The translations under genes were made by a program, and so were the position numbers. The notes beneath the pieces were generated by a model. It was not told the DNA's origin, did not search any database, and saw only the letters and a list, made by a program, of their open reading frames with translations. From contig NZ_CP010897.2 in assembly GCF_000934605.2 (NCBI RefSeq), positions 1,736,001 through 1,800,000 on the forward strand: DNA of 64,000 nt. The letters are read 5' to 3'. The first letter of the stretch is position 1, and every line of letters begins with the position of its first letter. This document shows positions 34,467-43,419 of the stretch, piece by piece. The stretch comes from Pandoraea vervacti. GTDB taxonomy: Bacteria > Pseudomonadota > Gammaproteobacteria > Burkholderiales > Burkholderiaceae.

Positions 34467-35597
34467 ATGGCCAAGGCATGGAATACGCGCCTCGTCAGCC
34501 ATATCGACTGTCCCGGGGGCGGGCAGGTGTGGGTCGAGCGCAATATCCTGTATGTCTCGCATATGCGTCCGCCGGCGGGAACGTCGATCTACGACGTTTC
34601 CGATCCGAGGCATCCGCGTCTGCTGGCAACGCTTGAAGTGCCGATGGGCTGGCACTCGCACAAGGTGCGTGTGCAGGACGGCGTGATGTTGGTGAATTAC
34701 GAGAAGTTCCGCGAGGGGGCCCCCGAGTTCGGTGGCGGTCTCGGCATCTTCGACGTCACGCGTCCGTCCGAGCCGCGTCCGATTTCGCGTTGGTATTCCG
34801 GTGGCGAAGCGGGCGGCGTGCATCGGTATGACTTCGATGGCCGTTACGCCTACATCTCGCCGACGGCCGAGGGTTTTGTCGGCAACATCGTCAAGATTCT
34901 CGATCTCGCCAACCCCGAGCGCCCGGAGGAAGTCGGGCGCTGGTGGATTCCGGGACAGAACGTCGGCGCGGGCGAGGAATACCCTTGGGACGACTACGTG
35001 CGCCCGCGCTGCCATCATCCGCTGCGCATGGGCGATCGCCTCTACGTCTCATACTGGCACCACGGCTTCTTCATTCTCGACATTTCCGACATGTCGTCTC
35101 CGAAGCTGGTTTCCGGCATCAACAGCAGTCCCGCACATCCGCACCCCACGCACACGGCGTTGCCGATTCCCGGTCTCGTCAAGGGGCGTCGCGTCATGGT
35201 CGTTGCCGACGAGGATGTCGCAAAGTTGCGGCCGTCGCCGCCGTCTTTCGCCTGGATTTACGACATCACCGACGAACGTCAGCCGATGCCGATCTCGACG
35301 TTTCAGGTCGAGGGCGTCGATCCCGATGGTGCGCCGCGCGAGCCGATGTCGGGATGTCATCAGCCCTCGGAGCGCTTCGTCGGCACGACGCTCCCGTTCG
35401 CGTGGTTCGCAAAGGGCATGCGGCTCGTCGACATTGCCGACCCGTTTGCGCCGAAAGAGATGGCTTACTACGAACCGGACGCCCCCGCCGGGTGCGAACG
35501 TGCCTCGTCGAACGACGTCACCATCGACGATCGCGGACTCGTATACCTGCTCGACCGACAACAGGGCATCGACATCATCGAGTGCTTCCCCGGGTGA
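34467..35597 (+). CDS. LVIVD-repeat protein
   Basis: This 376-residue protein is built from beta-propeller-like LVIVD repeats: IYDVSDPRHPRLLAT, IFDVTRPSEPRPIS, ILDLANPERPEEVG, ILDISDMSSPKLVS, and later copies ending with LVDIADPFAPKEMA. There is no signal peptide. Many His residues (GWHSHKV, HPHPTHTALP) could bind metal. The biochemical role of this family is not established. It starts 12 bp after the dioxygenase gene, with AAGGGA ahead of the ATG, so it is probably co-expressed with it. A scaffolding or lactonase-type role is possible but unproven. Confidence 0.75.
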   Translation: MAKAWNTRLVSHIDCPGGGQVWVERNILYVSHMRPPAGTSIYDVSDPRHPRLLATLEVPMGWHSHKVRVQDGVMLVNYEKFREGAPEFGGGLGIFDVTRPSEPRPISRWYSGGEAGGVHRYDFDGRYAYISPTAEGFVGNIVKILDLANPERPEEVGRWWIPGQNVGAGEEYPWDDYVRPRCHHPLRMGDRLYVSYWHHGFFILDISDMSSPKLVSGINSSPAHPHPTHTALPIPGLVKGRRVMVVADEDVAKLRPSPPSFAWIYDITDERQPMPISTFQVEGVDPDGAPREPMSGCHQPSERFVGTTLPFAWFAKGMRLVDIADPFAPKEMAYYEPDAPAGCERASSNDVTIDDRGLVYLLDRQQGIDIIECFPG

Positions 35598-35659
35598 GCG
35601 CGTAAGCGCAAAACCCGATAACCACCGGCGCACGGATCGCCAAGGACACGAGGACTGCA

Positions 35660-36031
35660 ATGACGATTTCGGTACACGGCAAGAAGAACCCCAATCTTCC
35701 CTTCCATCCGGCCGTACGGGCAGGCGACTTCGTGTTCGTTTCCGGACAAGTCGCCAAGGACGAAGACGGACGGATGATCGGCGGCACGATCGAAGAGGAA
35801 ACGCGGGCCACGATTCTCGCCGTGCAGCGGGCGCTTCGCGAGGCCGGGTGCGATCTGTCCGACGTCGTGAAGGCGACCGTCTATCTCGAAGACGCCCGCG
35901 ACTTCGGTCGCTACAACGGCGTGTTCAAAGAGTATTTCCCGGACGGGCGCCTTGCCCGAACCACGGTCGAAGCGCGCGCGGTGATCACCACGCGCATCGA
36001 GATCGAATGCATTGCTTACCGGCCGCTGTGA
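35660..36031 (+). CDS. RidA/YjgF-family protein
   Basis: This 123-residue protein has the RidA fold and motifs: PFHPAVRAGDFVFVSGQVAKD near the N-terminus, TRATILAVQRALREAGCDLS in the middle, and RTTVEARAVIT with the conserved Arg near the end. RidA proteins hydrolyse reactive enamines/imines or work as tautomerases on degradation intermediates. In a catabolic cluster, such a protein often removes a nitrogen-containing intermediate. ACGAGGA precedes the ATG. It lies between the LVIVD protein and a GST. Confidence 0.88.
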   Translation: MTISVHGKKNPNLPFHPAVRAGDFVFVSGQVAKDEDGRMIGGTIEEETRATILAVQRALREAGCDLSDVVKATVYLEDARDFGRYNGVFKEYFPDGRLARTTVEARAVITTRIEIECIAYRPL

Positions 36032-36071
36032 CATACCGCATCGGCTACGACCCTTACCCGAGGACACCGAC

Positions 36072-36668
36072 ATGCTCAAGCTCTACGGACGCGCCACTTC
36101 CGGCAACGTGCAGAAAGTCATTTTCCTTCTCGAGGAACTGGGACAGCCCTATGAGCGGCTGGACTACGGTCGCCAGTTCGGCAACACGGGCACGCCGGAG
36201 TATCTCGCGATGAACCCCACCAACAAGGTGCCCACGCTTGCCGACGGCGAACTGGTGATCTGGGAGTCGCACACGATCCTGCGCTATCTCGCCAGTCGTC
36301 ACGGCGCGTCGCTCTATCCGGCCGACCCGGCGCAGCGCACGTTCGTGGAGCGATGGATGGACTGGACCCTTGCATCGCTCAATCCCGTGTATCTCGCAGG
36401 CTTCAAGGACGCGAAAAAACCCGCAGACGAACAGGCGGCCGACACGGGGCCGAATCTCGCGGCAGAACTGAAAATTCTCGACGCCCAATTGCGCGAGTTG
36501 CCTTGGTGTGCCGGTCCGGCATTCAGTCTCGCGGACGTGGCGCTGGCCCCGCTCGTCAAGCGTTGCGTACGCTTTCCGTACGCCCTGCCGACGTTTCCGG
36601 GCATCGCGGCATGGCTCGCGCGTATCGAACAGCGCCCCGCGTTCGTCAAAGCCACGAGCGCGGGCTGA
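36072..36668 (+). CDS. Glutathione S-transferase
   Basis: This 198-residue GST has an N-terminal thioredoxin-like domain (MLKLYGRATSGNVQKVIFLL) with the cis-Pro and GSH-binding segment KVPTLADGELVIWESHTILR. A helical C-terminal domain with PAFSLADVALAPLVKR follows. It lacks the SSSYR-type motif of zeta-class maleylpyruvate isomerases, so it is not a clear gentisate-pathway isomerase. It may process an electrophilic ring-cleavage product with glutathione. The start at 36072 fits the domain and has GAGGA upstream. Confidence 0.85.
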   Translation: MLKLYGRATSGNVQKVIFLLEELGQPYERLDYGRQFGNTGTPEYLAMNPTNKVPTLADGELVIWESHTILRYLASRHGASLYPADPAQRTFVERWMDWTLASLNPVYLAGFKDAKKPADEQAADTGPNLAAELKILDAQLRELPWCAGPAFSLADVALAPLVKRCVRFPYALPTFPGIAAWLARIEQRPAFVKATSAG

Positions 36669-36751
36669 CCCGACGCCGCGTATTCAGGCCGCGTTCCGGT
36701 CGCCCCGGGGTGCGGCGATCCTCAAGCCAACAGCAAGACGGGAGTGTCCCC

Positions 36752-37612
36752 ATGCCAAGTCTCGATCGGCCGGATAGGCCGGAGAGGGCCGCCTCAAGCG
36801 CGAGTGCTGCGAGCGCCTCGCCTGAGCCGTATATCAGCGTGCGCGGCCTTTGCGTCGACTTCGAGACGCGCGGCCGCGTCAATCGCGTGCTCAACGACAT
36901 TCACCTGTCCGTCGAGCGCGGTGGCTTCACCTCGCTCGTCGGTCCGTCGGGTTGCGGCAAGAGCACGCTGCTGAAGGTGCTCGCGGGCTTGCAGGCGCCC
37001 ACGCTGGGACGCGTGAGCGTTGGGGGCATGCCCCCTTCGGAAGCCGTTCGGCAGCGGCGTATCGGACTCGTGTTTCAGGAGGCGGCGCTGATGCCGTGGA
37101 AGAGCGCGCTCGATAACGTTTGCCTGCTGATGGAACTGGTCGGCACGCTGCGCGACAAGGAGGCCATTCGTACGCGCGCCCTCGAATTGCTGAACATCGT
37201 CGGCCTCGGTCACGCGGTGGACCGCAAACCGTCGCAGTTGTCCGGCGGCATGCGACAGCGTGTCTCGATTGCCCGCGCGCTGGCGCTCGATCCCGAAGTG
37301 CTGATGATGGACGAACCGTTCGGCGCACTCGATGCGATCACGCGGGAAGAGATGAGCGACTTTCTTCTCGATCTCTGGAAACGCACCGGCAAGACGATCG
37401 TCTTCGTGACGCATTCGATCGACGAAGCGGTGTTCCTTTCGCGCGACGTGACGGTCATGGCAACGGGACCGGCACGCATCCTCGAATGCCTGAGCGTGCC
37501 GTTGCCGTATCCCCGCAATGAGGACAGCTACGCGACGCTCGAATTTGCGCAGACGGCCTCGCATTTGCGCAAACGACTCAAGGAAGGCCACCGTGCCGGG
37601 AGGACATCATGA
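36752..37612 (+). CDS. ABC transporter ATPase, SsuB/TauB type
   Basis: This 286-residue ATPase has the Walker A motif GPSGCGKSTLLK, Q-loop FQEAALMPW, signature LSGGMRQRVSIARAL, Walker B EVLMMDEPFGALD and H-loop VFVTHSIDEAV. It resembles the nitrate/sulfonate/taurine importers (SsuB, TauB). Residues 1-30 are an Ala/Ser-rich extension. ACGGGAG lies upstream of the ATG. It shares an ATGA overlap with the permease gene. A periplasmic binding protein follows, so the complete importer is encoded here. Confidence 0.9.
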   Translation: MPSLDRPDRPERAASSASAASASPEPYISVRGLCVDFETRGRVNRVLNDIHLSVERGGFTSLVGPSGCGKSTLLKVLAGLQAPTLGRVSVGGMPPSEAVRQRRIGLVFQEAALMPWKSALDNVCLLMELVGTLRDKEAIRTRALELLNIVGLGHAVDRKPSQLSGGMRQRVSIARALALDPEVLMMDEPFGALDAITREEMSDFLLDLWKRTGKTIVFVTHSIDEAVFLSRDVTVMATGPARILECLSVPLPYPRNEDSYATLEFAQTASHLRKRLKEGHRAGRTS

Positions 37613-38430
37613 GCGTATCGCCTACCGAAGTCGTACCCGCCGGTGCGCGCGGGCGTGCGGCGCCGAAGCCGTTCCGGGGCCTTTGGCGTGCAGGGCCGGG
37701 CGTCGCGCTGATGATCGTGTTGCTGGCGTTGTGGGAGGCCGGGTTGCGCGCGTTCGACGTGCCCGTGTTCGTGTTGCCGACACCGACGCAGGTCGTTGGC
37801 GCCCTGGTGGCGAAGCAGCCCGAGCTCGCCGCAGCGACCTGGGTCACGGCACGCGAAGTGCTTTACGGATTCGTGCTCTCGAGCGTCGTTGGCGCGGCAC
37901 TGGCCGTGTGCATCGCGCGATTCGAACGTTTGGGCAGCGCCGTCTACCCGCTGATGGTCGTGTTCCAGAACGTCCCAAAGATTGCGCTCGCGCCGATTTT
38001 CGTTCTCTGGTTCGGCTACGACCTGATGCCCAAGATTCTGTTGATCGTCGTGATGGCGTTCTTTCCCGTGGCGCTGAACATGCTCGTCGGCCTGCGCTCG
38101 GCCGATCCGAATCTCGTGGCGCTGCTCAAGTCGGTGGGGGCTACCCGAACGCAGATCCTGACGCGCGTGCAGATACCGCATTCGTTGCCTGCGCTGATGG
38201 CCGGCATCAAGGTGGCGATCACGCTGAGCGTGATCGGCGCCATCGTCGGCGAGTTCGCCGGCGCGTCGGCGGGGCTGGGCTACGTGATTCAGTTCGCCTC
38301 GACACAGATGCAGATGCCTCTCGTGTTCGCCGCGCTCGTGCAGGTGTCGTTACTGGGGGTGTTGTTCTACTACGCCGTCGAAGGGTTCGAATCCCGCTTC
38401 ATTACCTGGGGAGGCGAGGCGCATCGCTGA
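37609..38430 (+). CDS. ABC transporter permease, SsuC/TauC type
   Basis: This 273-residue inner-membrane permease has about six hydrophobic segments (ALMIVLLALWEAGLRAF and later ones). The coupling loop is the EAA-type segment ADPNLVALLKSVGATRTQIL. It is the only permease gene, so it probably forms a homodimer, as in sulfonate and taurine importers. It overlaps the ATPase gene by 4 bp. The nature of the imported molecule is set by the downstream binding protein. Confidence 0.9.
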   Translation: MSVSPTEVVPAGARGRAAPKPFRGLWRAGPGVALMIVLLALWEAGLRAFDVPVFVLPTPTQVVGALVAKQPELAAATWVTAREVLYGFVLSSVVGAALAVCIARFERLGSAVYPLMVVFQNVPKIALAPIFVLWFGYDLMPKILLIVVMAFFPVALNMLVGLRSADPNLVALLKSVGATRTQILTRVQIPHSLPALMAGIKVAITLSVIGAIVGEFAGASAGLGYVIQFASTQMQMPLVFAALVQVSLLGVLFYYAVEGFESRFITWGGEAHR

Positions 38431-38545
38431 TTGCCGGAGTGATCGCCGGATATTTTCAAACCGGGGGATGAATCGGCCCCCGGGCTCGTCGGCCGGAGGT
38501 CGCCACGAGCGCTTTCTTAGCATTCCTTCTTGCAGGAGTTCCAGC

Positions 38546-39580
38546 GTGAGCAGATTGAGCAAACTGTTTTCGGGTCTTCTCTTGTGCGCGTCGTTGCTGG
38601 GCGCCGGGGCATCGGCGGCACTGGCGGCGCCCGCGGCAGATGACGTCGTCGTCCAGCTTGACTGGATCGTGCGGGGTAACCACGCCATGTTCTTCGTCGC
38701 ACGCGACAAGGGCATGTTCGCAAAGCAGGGGATCAATGTGACGGCGATCCGCAAGGGTACCGGCTCGGTCGATGCGCTGCGCATGGTCGCCAATGGCAGC
38801 GCGCAATTCGGTTTCGGCGATCTCTCCACGCTGCTTGTCGCACGCACCCAGGGGGCGGCCAACACCACGCTCGTGGCGGTCAACCAGAAAAGCCCGCTGG
38901 CGATGGTGTCGATCAAGTCGCGCAAGCCGCTTAACGCGGCCACCGATCTGAAAGGCATGAACGTCGGCGTTCACCCGGCCGGTTCGACTTACGTGTTCCT
39001 CAAAGCCTTTCTGAGCAAGAACGGCATGTCGCTTGCGGATATCAAGCAAAGCACCGTTGCGCCGCCTTACGAGAATTACCTGGTGATGGGGCGCGTCGAC
39101 GCGGTGCCGGGCTATATCGATGCCGAAGTGCCACTGCTCGAAGAAAAGACCGGCGGGCCGGGGTCACTGTCGATCCTTCAGGCGGCCGACCATGGTCTGA
39201 ATGTGTACGGCTCCGGCATGTTCACTTCGGACAAGATGGTGGCATCGAATCCCCAACTCGTGCAGCGCTTCGTGAATGCCTACATGGAGGCGTTTGCCTA
39301 CGTCATTACGCATCCGGACGAAGCGGTCGCGGCCATCGTCAAGGCCAACCCCGAGTACAAGGGCCAGGAGAAGATCCTCGCCGAGCAACTCGACGCCGAT
39401 TTCAAGCACACGATGTACTCGGGCGATACCGCGACCCACGGCATTGGCTGGGTCGACGCCAGGCGCTGGGGCGATATGTTCGACATCCTGCGCAAGGAGG
39501 GTTCGATCGAAGCGGGCGCGAAAGCCAGCGGCGGTTTCGACATGAAATTCCTGACGGCGGCCAAGCCGCTGCGCAAGTAA
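38546..39580 (+). CDS. ABC transporter substrate-binding protein, NMT1/SsuA type
   Basis: This is a 344-residue periplasmic protein with a signal peptide (FSGLLLCASLLGAGASAALA). The mature part starts DVVVQLDWIVRGNHAMFFVA, the family opening of THI5/NMT1 and SsuA-type proteins that bind pyrimidines, sulfonates or aromatic sulfonates. I chose the GTG at 38546 because GGAG lies 7 bp upstream; the frame continues to 38468, but that stretch is not signal-like. It completes the importer with the two upstream genes. Confidence 0.88.
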   Translation: MSRLSKLFSGLLLCASLLGAGASAALAAPAADDVVVQLDWIVRGNHAMFFVARDKGMFAKQGINVTAIRKGTGSVDALRMVANGSAQFGFGDLSTLLVARTQGAANTTLVAVNQKSPLAMVSIKSRKPLNAATDLKGMNVGVHPAGSTYVFLKAFLSKNGMSLADIKQSTVAPPYENYLVMGRVDAVPGYIDAEVPLLEEKTGGPGSLSILQAADHGLNVYGSGMFTSDKMVASNPQLVQRFVNAYMEAFAYVITHPDEAVAAIVKANPEYKGQEKILAEQLDADFKHTMYSGDTATHGIGWVDARRWGDMFDILRKEGSIEAGAKASGGFDMKFLTAAKPLRK

Positions 39581-39590
39581 GGAGACGGAG

Positions 39591-41123
39591 ATGAACGCGA
39601 TCGTGACCGATAACACGCAGGATGTCGCCGCTTCGTCACGGCAAGGTTGCGCGGCGGGGCTGGTCCTGCCGGCTCAGGACGGCCTCTATTACGGCGGCGC
39701 ATGGCATGCGCCGCACGCGGGCCGGTACGAAGATATCCACAGCCCGGGCGACGGGTCGCGCATCGGCCGGGTGGCGGTAGGGGATGCGACCGATGTCGAC
39801 GCGGCCGTTGGGGCCGCACGGCAGGGGTTTGCCGTGTGGCGAGACACCCCGCCGCTCGAACGCGCCCGCATCCTCAAGGCAGCGGCTGTCGAGATGCGCA
39901 AGCACGCTGCCGATCTGGCGCGGCTCGACGCTGCCGATTGCGGCAATCCGGTGGCCGAAATGACCTCGGACGTGATGGTCGCCGCCGCGCTCTTCGAATT
40001 TTTCGCCGGGCTCGTTACCGAGATGAAAGGGGCTTCGATCCCAATGGGGCCGGAGGCCATCGACTTTACGGTGCGCGAACCGGTGGGCGTGGTCGCGAGA
40101 ATCGTCGCTTTCAATCACCCGTTCATGTTCGCGGCTGGCAAGATGGCCGCGCCGCTGGCCGCTGGCAACGCCGTGATCATCAAACCGCCGGAACAGGCGC
40201 CGTTGTCGTCGTTGCGACTCGCGGAGATCGTTGGCGGCCTGTTTCCGCCGGGTGTCGTGTCGATCATCAATGGCGGGCGCGATGTGGGGCAGGCGCTGGT
40301 GTCGCATCCCGGCGTGGGCATGCTTGGACTGGTCGGAAGCATTCCCACGGGACGTGCGGTGGCGCGTGGCGCTGCCGAGCGACTCAAGCCGATGTTGCTG
40401 GAACTGGGCGGCAAGAACGCGCTCATTGCCTACCCGGACGTGGATCCCGATGCGCTGGCCGCTGGCGCCGTGGCCGGCATGAATTTCACGTGGTGCGGGC
40501 AATCGTGCGGGTCGACCAGCCGCCTGTTCCTGCATGAGAGCCTTTACGACGCCGTCATCGAGCGCATCGTCGAGCGCTGCAAGGCCTTTGTGCCTGGCCT
40601 GCCGACGGATCCCAAAACGACCATGGGCGCGATCATCAGCCAGGCGCAGCACGCGCGGGTGCTGTCCTATATCGCGTCGGCCCACGAAGAGGGCGCGCGC
40701 CTGGTGTGTGGCGGCAAGGTGCCCGACGACCCGTCGCTGGCCGGGGGGTATTACGTCGAGCCGACGGTATTTGCCGACGTATCGCCGCAAATGCGTATCG
40801 CGCAGGAGGAAATTTTCGGGCCGGTGCTGAGCGTCATCAAGTGGCACGACGAAGCGCAGATGCTGGCCGATGTGAATGGACTCGACTATGGCCTGACGTG
40901 TGCCATCTGGACGAACGATCTCGAAAAGGGCATGCGCACGGCCTCACGGGTCAACGCGGGCTTTGTGTGGATCAACGAAGTCGGCAAGCACTTTCTTGGC
41001 GCGCCGTTCGGCGGCATGAAGCAGTCCGGTATGGGGCGCGAGGAGTGTCTGGGCGAAATGTTGTCGTTCACGCAGGAAAAGAACATTCACGTGAGTTTGC
41101 GTCGCGTGGCCGCACAGCACTGA
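39591..41123 (+). CDS. NAD(P)-dependent aldehyde dehydrogenase
   Basis: This 510-residue aldehyde dehydrogenase has the general-base Glu in LLELGGKNALIAY (about residue 271) and the catalytic Cys in WCGQSCGSTSR (about 306). The C-terminal EEIFGPVLSVIKWHD and GGMKQSGMGREECLGEM complete the fold. It resembles betaine-aldehyde/aromatic-aldehyde dehydrogenases in length. It should oxidise an aldehyde formed by the neighbouring GMC oxidoreductase. It starts 10 bp after the binding-protein gene, with GGAGACGGAG just upstream. Confidence 0.92.
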   Translation: MNAIVTDNTQDVAASSRQGCAAGLVLPAQDGLYYGGAWHAPHAGRYEDIHSPGDGSRIGRVAVGDATDVDAAVGAARQGFAVWRDTPPLERARILKAAAVEMRKHAADLARLDAADCGNPVAEMTSDVMVAAALFEFFAGLVTEMKGASIPMGPEAIDFTVREPVGVVARIVAFNHPFMFAAGKMAAPLAAGNAVIIKPPEQAPLSSLRLAEIVGGLFPPGVVSIINGGRDVGQALVSHPGVGMLGLVGSIPTGRAVARGAAERLKPMLLELGGKNALIAYPDVDPDALAAGAVAGMNFTWCGQSCGSTSRLFLHESLYDAVIERIVERCKAFVPGLPTDPKTTMGAIISQAQHARVLSYIASAHEEGARLVCGGKVPDDPSLAGGYYVEPTVFADVSPQMRIAQEEIFGPVLSVIKWHDEAQMLADVNGLDYGLTCAIWTNDLEKGMRTASRVNAGFVWINEVGKHFLGAPFGGMKQSGMGREECLGEMLSFTQEKNIHVSLRRVAAQH

Positions 41124-41185
41124 TCCGCCGACCGGATCCGACATCCGAGTGGGTCATTCGAGTTGATCATCAGAAGGCAGGACAC

Positions 41186-42868
41186 ATGCAAACCACTTTC
41201 GATTACATCATCGTTGGCGCGGGCTCGGCGGGCTGTACGCTCGCCAATCGCCTGACGCAGGATAGCGGCGCGCGCGTGCTCGTGCTCGAAGCAGGCGGGT
41301 GGGATCGCGATCCGTGGATTCATATTCCGCTCGGGTGGGGCAAGATACTGACCAAGCGTTTGCACGACTGGATGTACGACTGCGAGCCGGAAGAGAACGT
41401 TGGAGGACGAAGCGTGGAATGCGCGCGCGGGAAGGTGGTCGGCGGGTCGTCCTCGGTCAATGCGATGGCTCACGTGCGTGGCAATCGGGCGGATTTCGAT
41501 CGATGGGCCAGAGACTACGGATTACCCGACTGGTCCTACGACAACGTGCTGCCGTACTTCCGCAGGCAGGAGCGGTGGGAGGGGGGAGGCGACGCGTTTC
41601 GCGGCGGCGACGGCCCGCTCAATGTGCAGCGTTGTCGCTACGAAGATCCGCTGCTCGGCGCATTCGAGCGCGCGTCCGAGACGGCCGGGCACGATTGGGT
41701 CGACGATTACAACGGCGCGACGCAAGCCGGATTCAGTCGCCTGCAAATGACGATTCGAAACGGTCGCCGCTGTAGTGCGGCAAGCGCGTATTTGCACCCG
41801 GCGCGCCAGCGTGCGGGACTGCGGGTCGAGGTCAATGCCCATGCCTCGCGCGTCGTGCTCGAAGGCGACAAGGCGGTCGGCGTCGAGTATTGGCAAAACG
41901 GCGTCAAACACGTGGCTAGGGCTGCGCGCGAGGTGCTGCTGTGCGGGGGCGTGATCAACACGCCGCAACTGCTGATGCTCTCGGGCATTGGCGATCCGGA
42001 GCGGCTCGCGCAGATCGATGTGCCCGTGACGGTGGCCAGTCGCGGCGTCGGGCGCAACCTTCAGGATCATCCTTCGGTGATCGTCATGTATCGACGTGCC
42101 AGCCCCGGCCCCTTCCATCGGATGATGCGGCTGGACCGCATCGGCATGCAATTGATCCGCGCGTACTTGACGGGCAAGGGATTTGCGTCGGACGTGCCCG
42201 GCGGGGTGGTCGGTTTCATGCACAGCGGGGAAGCGCCCGTGCCCAGCGAAGCGCCGGACCTTCAGTTGCTGCTCACGGCGGCGCCGCTCGGTGCATGGCC
42301 ATACTTCAAGCCGTTCAGGCAGCCGTTCAACGATGGCTTTGCGTGCCGCACCGTGCTGCTGCATCCGCAAAGCCGTGGGGAAATCCGGCTGACATCGAGC
42401 GACCCTGCCGCCAAGGCGCGCATCCATCAGAATTTCCTCTCGACGCCATACGACTGGGCGGCACTGCGCGCGTCCGTGCGTATCGTGCGCGACCTTGCTG
42501 CGCAACCGAGTCTGGCGCCGTATATCGGTGCGGAAATCGCGCCGGGGCCATCGCGTTCGTCGGACGCGGACATCGACGCGTTCATTCGCCAATCGGCGAT
42601 TACGGTCCACCACCCGGCAGGCACTTGCCGCATGGGGGCAGACGACGACCCGATGGCCGTGGTCGATAGCGAGTTGTGCGTCAAGGGCGTGCGCAATCTG
42701 CGAGTGGTCGACGCCTCTGTCATGCCGGACCTGACGTCGGGAAACATCAACGCACCGGTCATCATGATTGCGGAGCGTGCTGCCGACCTGATTCGCGACC
42801 GGGTGCCGACGCGAGCCGTCCCGCCCGCCCATTCCGCCCCCGTCGACACGCGAGCGGTGGCCGCATGA
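41186..42868 (+). CDS. GMC-family FAD-dependent oxidoreductase
   Basis: This 560-residue flavoprotein of the GMC family contains choline, alcohol and glucose dehydrogenases. The FAD dinucleotide-binding motif YIIVGAGSAGCTLANRL opens the protein. The GMC signatures CARGKVVGGSSSVNAM and LLCGGVINTPQLLMLSGIG follow. The catalytic pair lies in VHHPAGTCRMG (His about 475) and GNINAPVIMIAERAADLI. It likely oxidises an alcohol to an aldehyde that the adjacent aldehyde dehydrogenase oxidises further. AAGGCAGG precedes the ATG. The stop overlaps the next start by 4 bp. Confidence 0.93.
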   Translation: MQTTFDYIIVGAGSAGCTLANRLTQDSGARVLVLEAGGWDRDPWIHIPLGWGKILTKRLHDWMYDCEPEENVGGRSVECARGKVVGGSSSVNAMAHVRGNRADFDRWARDYGLPDWSYDNVLPYFRRQERWEGGGDAFRGGDGPLNVQRCRYEDPLLGAFERASETAGHDWVDDYNGATQAGFSRLQMTIRNGRRCSAASAYLHPARQRAGLRVEVNAHASRVVLEGDKAVGVEYWQNGVKHVARAAREVLLCGGVINTPQLLMLSGIGDPERLAQIDVPVTVASRGVGRNLQDHPSVIVMYRRASPGPFHRMMRLDRIGMQLIRAYLTGKGFASDVPGGVVGFMHSGEAPVPSEAPDLQLLLTAAPLGAWPYFKPFRQPFNDGFACRTVLLHPQSRGEIRLTSSDPAAKARIHQNFLSTPYDWAALRASVRIVRDLAAQPSLAPYIGAEIAPGPSRSSDADIDAFIRQSAITVHHPAGTCRMGADDDPMAVVDSELCVKGVRNLRVVDASVMPDLTSGNINAPVIMIAERAADLIRDRVPTRAVPPAHSAPVDTRAVAA

Positions 42869-43278
42869 AACTCGCGCTCGCAGGGATGCGGCGGCATCGG
42901 GTCGTCGTCACACAGCCATTGTGCGGCGCGGCCATCGATCGCCTGGATCGCTTCTTCGAGGTGACGCTGTGCACCGGCGCGCAGGACATGAGCGAGCAGT
43001 TGCGCTCGGCGGCAGCCGCCCTGGTGGGCGAACGCGACGTCATTGATGCGCAACTGCTGGACGGTCTCGACACGCTTCAGGCCGTGTGCTGCCTGACCTC
43101 GCACGAGCCGCGCATGGACATTGCGGCCATGACGCGCGCGGGCGTGCGGGCGATGTCCTCGCCCGACGCCGAACGTGCCGTCGAGAATCTTCTGGCGGCT
43201 TTCGGTTTTGGACGACTCGGTGGACGCCCGCCGGATCTGCTCAATCCGGAACTGCTTTGCGACTGCTGCAGCTTCTAG
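42865..43278 (+). CDS. 2-hydroxyacid dehydrogenase catalytic-domain protein lacking the NAD domain
   Basis: This 137-residue protein corresponds to the discontinuous catalytic domain of D-2-hydroxyacid dehydrogenases. The first part (VVVTQPLCGAAIDRLDRFFE to IAAMTRAGVRAMSSPD) is the usual N-terminal segment. It is joined directly to ERAVENLLAAFGFGRLGGRP and LLNPELL, the usual C-terminus. The NAD-binding Rossmann domain (about 180 residues) that normally sits between them is missing without a frameshift. A dehydrogenase reaction is therefore unlikely. It may be a relic, or a closed flavodoxin-like fold with a new role. It overlaps the GMC gene by 4 bp. Confidence 0.7.
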   Translation: MKLALAGMRRHRVVVTQPLCGAAIDRLDRFFEVTLCTGAQDMSEQLRSAAAALVGERDVIDAQLLDGLDTLQAVCCLTSHEPRMDIAAMTRAGVRAMSSPDAERAVENLLAAFGFGRLGGRPPDLLNPELLCDCCSF

Positions 43279-43419
43279 GCGAGTTGGGCTAGCGGCTCCG
43301 GTGGCAGGGGCAAGGCGGTGAGGGAGATGAGGGGCAGGTGATTCCCGCGATCCCGTAAAATAGCGCCGATACGGCACGCAGATGTCGCGCTCTGTCCGGG
43401 GTTCTACAGGTCTTCCAAC

